From contig SSNP01000042.1 in the NCBI GenBank assembly GCA_006937955.1, positions 3,543,925 through 3,607,924 on the forward strand: a DNA stretch of 64,000 bases, in the 5' to 3' direction. Below the pieces are notes generated by a model that was given only the letters and a program-made list of their open reading frames with translations, was not told the origin of the DNA and searched no databases. This document shows positions 14,501-26,500 of this stretch, piece by piece. This stretch comes from Pachypanchax playfairii (lineage: Eukaryota > Chordata > Actinopteri > Cyprinodontiformes > Aplocheilidae). The translations under genes and the position numbers were made by a program. Within the stretch, counting starts at the first letter, position 1; the number at the start of each line of letters is the position of its first letter.

Positions 14501-17500
14501 TCCTTCCCTCCATCCTTCATTCCTTCCCTCCATCCTCCATTCCTTCCCTCCATCCTTCATTCCTTTCCTCCATCCTTCATTCCCTTCCTCCATCCTTCAT
14601 TCCTTCCCTCCATCCTTCATTCCTTCCCTCCATCCTCCATTCCTTCCCTCTATCCTCCATTCCTTCCCTCCATCCTTCATTCCTTCCATCCATCCTCCAT
14701 TCCTTCCCTCTATGCTCCATTCCTTCCCTCCATCCTTCATTCCTTCCATCCATCCTCCATTCCTTCCCGCTATCCTTCATTCCTTCCCTCCATCCTTCAT
14801 TCCTTCCCTCCATCCTTCATTCCTTCCATCCATTCTTCATTCCTTCCCTCCATCCTTCATTCCTTCCCTCCATCCTTCATTCCTTTCCTCCATCCTCCAT
14901 TCCTTCCCTCCATCCTTCATTCCTTTCCTCCATCCTTCATTCCTTTCCTCCATCCTTCATTCCTTCCCTCCATCCTTCATTCCTTTCCTCCATCCTTCCT
15001 TTCTCTCATCCTTTCTGTTTACTGATGAATTTAACTGCGTGCAGCGTTTGCAGAGCTTCAGACAGATATCCAGGAGCTGACTAATGATATGGATGGAGTG
15101 AAGATTCCCTTCCTGGAATATCGGACCTACACTATGAGGGTGATGTTTCCTGGGATAGAGGAACATCCTGTCCTCAAAGAGCTTGATGTACGTATGAGAG
15201 AACACAAGGCTTCCTAACAGTGTGCAGGTCTGATGGGTTTTCTGTCTCTGTAGTAAAATCCTTTAGTCTTCCTGGTTCTTCTTTCTGCTCGACTCAGTTT
15301 TATTGATTCTTTTGTTTGTTTCTTTTTTTAGACCATTTCTGACTTATCTTTAATATTAATGATCTTTTTATTTGCTTTCCTTGTGCTGAATATGTTACAT
15401 CACTTTGATTCTTTACCTACTTCAGTTCTTTTTTCTTCTTGTCCTGTCTTTTGTCTCTTACTTGTCCTCCTTCCTTTCTGTTTCTGTCTTGTTTTTTGTC
15501 CTCACTATAGATAAATGTTTTTGGATTTGTTTGTTGACAAATTGCACTTTGAAGAAGCGTCACATACAGAACACTCAGATGATGAAGAGTTAGAACCATC
15601 TATGAGGTTTTTGTCATGGTTCTGGATTGAACTGCATTAGGACAGAACCCTCATTGTTCTTCTGTCTGTTCAGTCTCCAGCTAATGTGGAAAAAGCTCTG
15701 CGTCTGTTCAGCCAGCTGCTGAACAACAAGATGTTTCTGCTTACCTTCATCCACACGCTAGAGGCTCAGAGATCATTCTCCATGAGAGACCGAGGAAACG
15801 TCGCCTCACTGCTGATGGCTGCTCTGCAGGTAGCTGTCAAAACGATGATAATGGGGAGGATGAGGATAATGAGGTCTCAGACATCTGATGATCAGCTGAT
15901 GATGATGAGTGTCTCCTCAGGGTCGGATGGAATATGCCACTGTGGTGTTAAAGCAGCTGCTGGCTGACCTGATTGAGAAGAACCTGGAGAACAGAAACCA
16001 TCCCAAACTGCTGCTGAGGAGGTTGGTGCATCAACCTTAAAACATGTTCATACCTGGAACCACTGGTTAACTGGTTAAAACTGAATATAACTGGTTATAA
16101 CATAATAAAACTATGTCCATCTGTTTTAGTAACAGCACACAACCTTTTAAAATGTCTCTGACTCTCGTCTCAGTAAAACATTTATAACTTTATTTAATGA
16201 AACATGCTGCAGGTTCGTGTGTTTGACTCTCATCAGGCAGGTTTTATGATCTTCAGTGTGAAACAGGAAGTGATGAAACAGGAAGCAGCTCTTTGTTTCC
16301 ATCTTACATGGACATTAAAAGCATTAGCCAGCTGCTGTTTTCATTGATAAAATGGTGAAACTCTGTATATCAGCTGGTTGTAGCAACACTGCTTTATTAA
16401 TGTATTTATCTAAATCAGAACCAGAGAATGATGACATCACTCACACAGAAATAAAAGACTTGATGATGTTCTGACTCAGTGGGTTGGAGTTTGAAATGAG
16501 CTGCAGGTCAACAGGATCTTTGTGTCATGAGGACGAGTCATGAACATGAACTCAGTTCCACCGAGTCGCTCACGTCAGGATCAGACATCAGTAACTCCAG
16601 GACACATTTTAGTCTCTTTTCTTTCTCTTTCTCTCCTTCTGACTGTTTATCTGTTCCTTTACATCCACCATGACACTGAGACTGACTGTGTTTGATCAGC
16701 AGAACTCAAACATAAAATGATGTAAAAATTACATGTCAGAGACATTTAAAATCCTTGACTGACACAAAAACCTCCGTCTGTCCACTTCTTCCAGTTACTT
16801 AAATGTCCCTTCTGGTAAACATCCTGTAGAGTTTGATCTGTTGGATCTGAGCTGAATGTGATCTCTAACCTCTGTGTGTTTGTTTAGGACGGAGTCTGTT
16901 GCTGAGAAAATGTTGACAAACTGGTTCACCTTTTTACTGCATCGATTCCTCAAGGTACTTCTTCCTCTCTTTCTCCCTCTTCTTAATTGATTGTACCAGT
17001 TCATTTATTTAATGAAAACAGAAAGAAAATCTGCTACTGTTGTTTCTGAGGTAAAGCTGTTAAAGAATGCATGTCCCCCCCCCCCACACACACACAGGAA
17101 TGTGCTGGTGAGCCTCTCTTCATGCTGTATTGTGCCATAAAGCAGCAGATGGAGAAAGGTCCAATCGACGCCATCACAGGAGAAGCTCGATACTCTCTGA
17201 GTGAAGATAAACTCATCCGCCAGCAAATTGACTACAAACAGCTGGTAAAACATCATCACTCATGACTTCCTGTATCTGCAGCTTCAGTAGTCTGTATATC
17301 TAAATCAGGCTAACAGTCTCGGTAACTTCTGGTCTGGGATCTGTTCCTGATCTAAGGACAATGTACAAATAATTCTTCTCTCTACGTTTCTGTTATGTGG
17401 ATATTTTTCTTGAGTTTAGGACATTTTCTAACATACCTGATTTTTCATTGATATATGTTCTTCATAAAATAGTCATCAGTCCATCTTCTCCCAGTAGGTG

Positions 17501-20500
17501 GGGTCCTGGAGGGAAACCCAGACCTCCCCACTCTCCAGCTCCTCCTTTGATGTGGAGCAACAGGTCTACTCTGAGTATTGAGCTCTGGTTCTGTCAGTCA
17601 TGGTTTGAATCTAATGACTGTTGAGTGGGGGGGGGGGTTCGATCTGCTCCATCCGCTCCATCCTAGTAGTTAATAATAATGATGATGGATTCTTTATTGA
17701 TCCTCTGGTGGAAACCCATTGATGAGGAACAGCTGGTTGACATCTGTACGGTGCTCAGAGAGGACAATTTTAGGATTCAGCATTTTGCCTAAGTGTAGTT
17801 TAAAGTGTGGCCTGCTGGGGTTTGGGATGGAGCTGCTCATCTCTCAGTTTCCCACTAAGCCACAGTCCACCCTGTATGGACACTGGACGGGGGGGTCGTC
17901 ACAGGGCTCTTCTGCACTTGGCTGACTGACCAGAGAAAGAGGACTGTGGTAATCTACTCTGTAACAGGATGAAGACACTGGAACCAAAGACTCGGACTCA
18001 GTCCAGATGAATCATTTCAATATTTTTCTGGACTCAGAATCGGACGTTCATCCCTGTTGCTTCACATTCAGCTGTAAACCACCACAGTGTGCTAATGTCA
18101 ACAAAACACACGAGAACCAAACTCCCATGATCCTCTCAGATGGTTCAAGATCTGGTCCATGATTCTATGATCCAGATGAAAACCACACTGCTCCTCCTGA
18201 GTCCCCCAGCATCCAGATCCACTCCTGTTAAGTGCCTGTTTCTGAGTGGATGAAGTCCAGATCCTGAATGACCTGCTCATACGGCGTTTCACTTCTCTAA
18301 ATGACGACGGCTCATTTAATGCTCTGATACTGGAAAACCCAGAAACCACTGATTGTAAAATATTTGTAGTTTTTTGGAGTACTTTTTACACATTTCAATA
18401 CATGTTTAAATACTGTGATAATATTGGTAACTGCAAAAGATTTTTTTTACCAAAATCATAATACATAATTTGCCTACCATTTTATCCCTAGACAGAAGCC
18501 GACATTAATAAAAGTGTGAATTACTTTGTTTAATTTAGATGTTTTTGTCTGAACCTTGTTGGAATTTAAGGGAAAACCAGCATCATATAATCTTTATCTG
18601 ACATTTCAACCTGGCTTTATTTATAAATCACTTCCAGCAACTCTAAAGGCCAAAAATAAATAAAAAACATTGTGAAATAAAATACATAAAAATATAACAG
18701 TCAGACAACATGTAAACAAATTAAAAATGAATGAAAGCTTAAAATAAAATGCATTAAATAAGAGGGTGCATAGAGATGCAGCAGCTCGGAGAGCTGAAGC
18801 GGGGCGAGAATGTTTATGGGTTTTAAAAACAGATCAAAGTATTTAAAAATTAATTCTGAAACATACAGACAGCAAAAATAAGGGAGATGTGCCACATTTC
18901 AGTGTGTTTGTTAAAAGACGTGCAGTTTGTGATGTTTGGTCTACTGTATGGGGTTAATGAACCAACATCCAAGTGGCATGTTTGTAGCAGAGATGCTAAA
19001 CACCAGCACCTGAGTCTTAATGTCCTTCAGACCATTAAGTGCTGGCTGTACTGAATTTGTGTCTCTGTTCTTTAAGCAGACATAAATCTGACAATTATCT
19101 GCATAGAAATTGTATATTCACATATTTATTAAATGTATGATGCAATTGGAAGCGATATGAACAGGGCAGAAAGGAACCCTTGAACAGAGCCCTGTGGAAC
19201 TCCACAGGAGATGAAAGCAGACCAAGGAACACAGAAAGTACACGTCATTAGAAAGGACTTGACCCAGTCCAGTACTGTGTCTCTAATACACACCTGTTGT
19301 TCCAGATAAGAAGATGGAATATTGTGGTTCACTGTGTAAACAACAACAGTTTAAACTAAAAGCACAAAAACAAACCAGTATTCAAAATCAGTTGATAAAA
19401 ATGTAATGAAAACATTTAAAAAGGTAGATTCACTGCTGCATACAGATTTCAATCCTCTTTCAAACAGCCCACTAATTGATTCCAAATTATTTTCAAGTAT
19501 TTTTGAAAGAACGATACATTTAGAAATAAGCTGATAATTTGTGAGGAATGGAGGGATTCCCAACAGGTTTCTTAAACCGGGGTTTGGACATCTGCATGTT
19601 TAAAACACACCAGAAGTCAGATTGTTGTTGACGAAAGAAGTCAATGTCTTCAGTAGATAAACTTCTTAATAATCAAGCATACTATGGAGAACCAGCAAGC
19701 CTGAAGTGTCCATCAACCTCCTGCAAAGAGGACAGAGTCTCACAGTCAAACCTGTAAAAGACATCAGATCAGGGGACTGACACCGGCCGGGTATGCAGGC
19801 AGTGAGATCAAACTGACATTGAAATAAAAACTTAAATACAAGTAGAGAGCTCAGTCTGTCTGTGGCTGATTAGGACAGGTGTGACCAGGAGTCTCCAACG
19901 AACTAGTAGATGATTACTGAGACATATGAAGGGCTACCAGTTTGATACTTCTGTTAGTTTTAAATCTAAATAAACACAAATGTGATTAAAGAAAAAAGCT
20001 ACAGGATCAAATTACATTTAAGAAGCTGCTTGCTGGTGAGTTGTGCTCATCTTTTGAACAGGTTCGATAGCTGTGGTCCTTGTTCTACTTGTATTGAACT
20101 GAAGACACTCATGTCCGAGTGTCATTATTCAACCTGGGCTCATGTTTGGTTGTAAAACCTATGAAGTTTGTTTTTATTTCCTCACTCAGTTATCCTGTTT
20201 TTCCAGATGTTTTTTACTGCAAACGGCATCATAAAGACTGAGTTCATTACCTGGTCATTCTGTTGATCGTATCCAACAGACACGATGTTGCTGAGAACTT
20301 AGAGACAAGACCTTTATGACTTGTCTGTTTTCCATCAGGTTCAGTGTTGTTCTGATCTGCTGCTGATTGATAACTAATGAGAAATGACTCCATACAGTTT
20401 TACCACCTGAGCACTTGTTTATCTATTTAACAGTTGGTATTTTGTGCAGTTGGTTTCACCTGTTGTAAATGTCAGAAACAGATTCACCATCGACCTGGTC

Positions 20501-23500
20501 ACGAACTTCTTAATGAACTACGAGCTTTAGATTCTTATAGTGCTGCTGTACGGCTGCATTAAGGAGGCCGTAGGAAATGGTACACAAACCTTACACAGGC
20601 GTTTGTTTGGGTCATTGTGACTGACAGCATGTACTAACTGAGGACTGTTCTTTCTTGTAGACATTGATGTGTATCCCTCCTGAAGGTGAAGCAGGAACCG
20701 AGGTGCCGGTGAAGGTTCTTAACTGTGACACGGTGACTCAGGTCAAAGACAAGCTGCTTGACGCTGTTTACAAAGGAATCCCATTCTCACAGAGACCTCA
20801 GGCTGATGACATGGACCTCGGTAATGCAGTTTTACTACTTGACCTCATGTTAGCATCCTGTGGCCTCATGTTAGCTCCACGTGACCTCATGTTAGCATCC
20901 TGTGGCCTCATGTTAGCTCCACGTGACCTCATGTTAGCATCCTGTGGCCTCATGTTAGCTCCACGTGACCTCATGTTAGCATCCTGTGGCCTCATGTTAG
21001 CTCCACGTGACCTCATGTTAGCACCCCGTGACCTCATGTTAGCATCCTGTGGCCTCATGTTAGCTCCACATGACCTCATGTTAGCATCCTGTGGCCTCAT
21101 GTTAGCACCACGTGACCTCATGTTAGCATCCTGTGGCCTCATGTTAGCACCACATGACCTCATGTTAGCACCACGTGACCTCATGTTAGCATCCTGTGGC
21201 CTCATGTTAGCACCACTGTGGCCTCATGTTAGCACCACGTGACCTCTTGTTATCATCCTGTGGCCTCATGTTAGCTCCACATGACCTCATGTTAGCATCC
21301 TGTGGCCTCATGTTAGCACCACGTGACCTCTTGTTATCATCCTGTGGCCTCATGTTAGCTCCACATGACCTCATGTTAGCATCCTGTGGCCTCATGTTAG
21401 CTCCACATGACCTCATGTTAGCATCCTGTGGCCTCATGTTAGCACCACATGACCTCATGTTAGCACCACGTGACCTCATGTTAGCATCCTGTGGCCTCAT
21501 GTTAGCACCACGTGACCTCATGTTAGCACCACGTGACCTCATGTTAGCACCACGTGACCTCATGTTAGCATCCTGTGGCCTCATGTTAGCACCACGTGAC
21601 GTCATGTTAGCACCACGTGACCTCATGTTAGCATCCTGTGGCCTCATGTTAGCACCACGTGACCTCATGTTAGCATCCTGTGGCCTCATGTTAGCACCAC
21701 TTGACCTCATGTTAGCATCCTGTGACCTCATGTTAGCACCACGTGACCTCATGTTAGCATCCTGTGGCCTCATGTTAGCACCACGTGACCTCATGTTAGC
21801 ATCCTGTGGCCTCATGTTAGCACCACTTGACCTCACGTTAGCACCACGTCCGTTAGCCTCATGTGATCTCTGAATTTCAACACTCAATGCTAACAGACAG
21901 AAAGCTAACAGTGAATCTGTGTTTTCAGAGTGGCGACAGGGTCGACTGACCAGAATCATCCTGCAGGATGAAGATGTGACCACCAAGATCGAGAGTGACT
22001 GGAAGAGACTGAACACGTTGGTTCACTATCAGGTCTGAACACTGATGTATTTATTAGCTGCTGTTTCGTCTGGGATTCTTACGCTGGTATTTCATTGTTA
22101 GATTTGGCTGATTCTGATTTAATTTAAAGATTTATACATCTGATGGAATCTCTCAACATTTCCATCCAGCTGATCGACATGAATCTTTAGGAATCCTCGT
22201 GTCATGGAAACATTTCAGAGAGACTCAACAGCAAAGTCACAATAAAATTCGCTCACAGAACTGAAGATTCAGTCATAACAGGAGTTCCTTTGAATCATAA
22301 GACACATTGGGACAGTTGAGTTCAACAGCCTGATTGGTCACCACTAAACATGCAACACTAAACGTGCACATAGGAGAGCTGCTTGTGGTCCGTCCCCGTC
22401 ATCTGGCCTGTCTCAGTCATTCGTTCCACTGTCATCCTGATTTTTGGGATTTTCTACTTGATGTTTACAGTGATGCGTTTAAGGTGTGCAGTTTGGGTGT
22501 TTTATATCAGGAGAGAAACCTGTCTATCACCTGAAACCCCAAACTGTCCCAGTATGTTAATGTTTCCATCCATCAGTACAAAATAAGAACTCGGATTCAT
22601 TCTTGTATTGATCATAAAATGACTTACATCAGCAAGCCTGAAGGGACAAACCTTGACCCTTTAGTTGTATATTACCTTTTGAACCAATCAGTGTGACTCC
22701 ATCTGGCCCACTGGGCCTTCAACAGAACCAGGTCATGTATGAACCCAGCAGGTCGTCAGCAGGTCTCAAAGAGAGATCAGAACAACTTCAGGTAAACAAC
22801 AACATGACGCATCACATTGTCATCATTTCTGAACAAGCCAGAAACTGGGTCCACCTGATGACCAACAGAACCACCTTTAGCAGCAGTAACTCCAGTGATC
22901 TTCTGTGAGCGGACCGAATGGCGCTCATCCTCTGACCTCAGGAGGGACTGGCTGGGATGTCCACTCCTGGGATCAGCTGATCAATACATTTGATTGGTAG
23001 CTCCTGGCTGATATAAACCCTCTGAACTCCTGATGGTGGATTTTGGTTCAGACTGTGTGAACGTGTTCAGTTTCAGGTTGGATACATGAAACCCTTGAAT
23101 GTATGTTGTTTATCTCCAGAGACTGTGTGTTGGTTGACAGTTTTACAGTCAGAACCTTGTAGTCATTATTAAAACAGCTGGTCTGGATCCAGATCTTCTC
23201 TCCTACCGTTTAAACTTCATCTCAGAGGTTCAGATTCTTCATCATCTCCTGCTGTGACACACTCAGACTTTATCCAGAATCCACTGATTGAAGCGGAGCA
23301 ACTCACCGACTGACTGATGTGTGGTTGTGTGTTGCTAGGTAACAGACGGCTCCGTGGTGGCGCTGGTCCAGAAGCAGGTTTCTGCCTACAACATCGCCAA
23401 CTCCTTCACCTTCACCAGATCCCTGAGCAGATACGGTACAGTGCTTTACTTTGGTCCGAGCTGTTTCCTGTCTGACGGATGATGAGGTCATCTCCAACAC

Positions 23501-26500
23501 ATGACCACTAGGATCATGAAACATCTTCAGAGTTCCTGAACACACCGCTAGCTGAAACTGGCACATCTCCCTCATCGTGTGTGTTGAGACTTTTATCAAA
23601 AATAAACAAATAAAAACATCTGGTTTATTTGTTTTTATAAAGACACTGAGTGTTATGAAACTTGACTGATCCTGAAGGAAGAATGTTGTAAGTTTTAGTG
23701 TAAATTAGGATTGTTGTCGTTATATTTCCTGATATTTTTTAGGGAAACTGAGAACTTACTGATTTCTGTCTGATCTGAGATCATCACATGATGGAATGTT
23801 GTTTTAAATCAGACTCATGAGAGATTGTTCACCACGCATGAGAAGTGTCTTCTGTCTCACCAGCATCATACTGCATGTGTGGAACTTGTGAAGGATCTCC
23901 TGTAGAGGGTTCTAGCTGTAGACGGGAAGGTTCTCCTGTAGAGGGTTCTAGCTGTAGACGGGAAGGTTCTCCTGTAGAGGGTTCTAGCTGTAGACGGGAA
24001 GGTTCTCCTGTAGAGGGTTCTAGATATGGACAGGAAGGATCTCCTGTAGAGGGTTCTAGCTGTAGACGAGAAGGATCTCCTGTAGAGGGTTCTAGCTGTG
24101 GACGAGAAGGATCTCCTGTAGAGGGTTCTAGCTGTAGACAGGAAGGATCTCCTGTAGAGGGTTCTAGCTGCACAGGAAGGATCTCCTGTAGAGGGTTCTA
24201 GTTGTGGACGGGAAGGTTCTCCTGTAGAGGGTTCTAGCTGCACAGGAAGGATCTCCTGTTGAGGGTTCTAGCTGTAGACAGGAAGGATCTCCTGTAGAGG
24301 GTTCTAGATGTGGACAGTAAGGATCTCCTGTAGAGGGTTCTAGATATGGACAGGAAGGATCTCCTGTAGAGGGTTCTAGCTGTAGACGGGAAGGATCTCC
24401 TGTAGAGGGTTCTAGCTGTAGACAGGAAGGATCTCCTGTAGAGGGTTCTAGCTGTAGACAGGAAGGATCTCCTGTAGAGGGTTCTAGCTGTAGACAGGAA
24501 GGATCTCCTGTAGAGGGTTCTAGCTGTGGACGGGAAGGATCTCCTGTAGAGGGTTCTAGCTGTAGACGGGAAGGTTCTCCTGTAGAGGGTTCTAGATATG
24601 GACAGGAAGGATCTCCTGTAGAGGGTTCTAGCTGTAGACGGGAAGGTTCTCCTGTAGAGGGTTCTAGCTGTAGACGGGAAGGTTCTCCTGTAGAGGGTTC
24701 TAGCTGTAGACGGGAAGGTTCTCCTGTAGAGGGTTCTAGATATGGACAGGAAGGATCTCCTGTAGAGGGTTCTAGCTGTAGACGGGAAGGATCTCCTGTA
24801 GAGGGTTCTAGCTGTGGACGAGAAGGATCTCCTGTAGAGGGTTCTAGCTGTGGACGAGAAGGATCTCCTGTAGAGGGTTCTAGCTGTAGACAGGAAGGAT
24901 CTCCTGTAGAGGGTTCTAACTGTAGACAGGAAGGATCTCCTGTAGAGGGTTCTAGCTGTAGACAGGAAGGATCTCCTGTAGAGGGTTCTAGCTGTAGACG
25001 GGAAGGATCTCCTGTAGAGGGTTCTAGCTGTAGACAGGAAGGATCTCCTGTAGAGGGTTCTAGCTGTGGACGGGAAGGATCTCCTGTAGAGGGTTCTAGA
25101 TATGGACAGGAAGGATCTCCAGTAGAGGGTTCTAGATGTGGACAGTAAGGATCTCCTGTAGAGGGTTCTAGATGTAGACGGGAAGGATCTCCTGTAGAGG
25201 GTTCTAGATATGGACAGCAAGGATCTCCTGTAGAGGGTTCTAGGTGTGGACAGGAAGGATCTCCTGTAGAGGGTTCTAGCTGTGGACAGGAAGGATCTCC
25301 TGTAGAGGGTTCTAACTGTAGACAGGAAGGCTCTCCTGTAGAGGGTTCTAGCTGTAGACCGGAAGGATCTCCTGTAGAGGGTTCTAGCTGTGGACGGGAA
25401 GGATCTCCTGTCGAGGGTTCTAGCTGTAGACGGGAAGGATCTCCTGTAGAGGGTTCTAGATATGGACAGGAAGGATCTCCTGTAGAGGGTTCTAGATATG
25501 GACAGGAAGGATCTCCTGTAGAGGGTTCTAGCTGTGGACNNNNNNNNNNNNNNNNNNNNNNNNNNNNNNNNNNNNNNNNNNNNNNNNNNNNNNNNNNNNN
25601 NNNNNNNNNNNNNNNNNNNNNNNNNNNNNNNNNNNNNNNNNNNNNNNNNNNNNNNNNNNNNNNNNNNNNNNNNNNNGGTCTAGCTGTAGACAGGTAGGTT
25701 CTCCTGTAGAGGGTTCTAGCTGTAGACAGGAAGGTTCTCCTGTAGAGGGTTCTAGCTGTAGACAGGAAGGATCTCCTGTAGAGGGTTCTAGATGTAGACG
25801 GGAAGGATCTCCTGTAGAGGGTTCTAGATATGGACAGCAAGGATCTCCTGTAGAGGGTTCTAGGTGTGGACAGGAAGGATCTCCTGTAGAGGGTTCTAGC
25901 TGTGGACAGGAAGGATCTCCTGTAGAGGGTTCTAGCTGTAGACGGGAAGGATCTCCTGTAGAGGGTTCTAGATATGGACAGCAAGGATCTCCTGTAGAGG
26001 GTTCTAGGTGTGGACAGGAAGGATCTCCTGTAGAGGCTTCTAGCTGTGGACACGAAGGATCTCCTGTAGAGGGTTCTAGATGTGGACAGGAAGGATCTCC
26101 TGTAGAGGGTTCTAGCTGTGGACGGGAAGGATCTCCTGTAGAGGGTTCTAGATATGGACAGGAAGGATCTCCTGTAGAACGTTCTTGGTGTGGACAGGCA
26201 GGCTCTCCTGTAGAGGGTTCTAGCTGTGGACAGGAAGGATCTCCTGTAGAGGGTTCTAGCTGTAGACAGGAAGGATCTCCTGTAGAGGGTTCTAGCTGTA
26301 GACGGGAAGGATCTCCTGTAGAGGGTTCTAGATATGGACAGGAAGGATCTCCTGTAGAGGGTTCTAGATATGGACAGGAAGGATCTCCTGTAGAGGGTTC
26401 TAGCTGTGGACGAGAAGGATCTCCTGTAGAGGGTTCTAGATATGGACAGGAAGGATCTCCTGTAGAGGGTTCTAGCTGTGGACGAGAAGGATCTCCTGTA

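Larger units (their letters stand above)
17245..20660. other. Intron p: 3.4 kb with LINE remnants
   Basis: Holds two decayed - strand LINE reverse transcriptase stretches (about 18098-18245 and 18955-19580). The rest is AT-rich, with no host exon recognised. Confidence 0.65.

Noticed and set aside
13942..15084. Long Pro/Ser/Phe/Leu/His-repeat ORFs in three frames
   Set aside because: Product of the stop-free 20-bp pyrimidine array in intron k; only the first 235 bases of the 13724 frame are real exon.
15686..15967. 93-codon ORF running across exon m into the intron
   Set aside because: Uses exon m then continues in a wrong frame past the GT donor at 15830; exons m and n join properly without it.
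20798..22016. ORFs with DLMLASCGLMLAP and antisense GANMRPQDANMRS repeats
   Set aside because: Both strands of the 21/42-bp array are stop-free; real coding in this span is only exons q and r.
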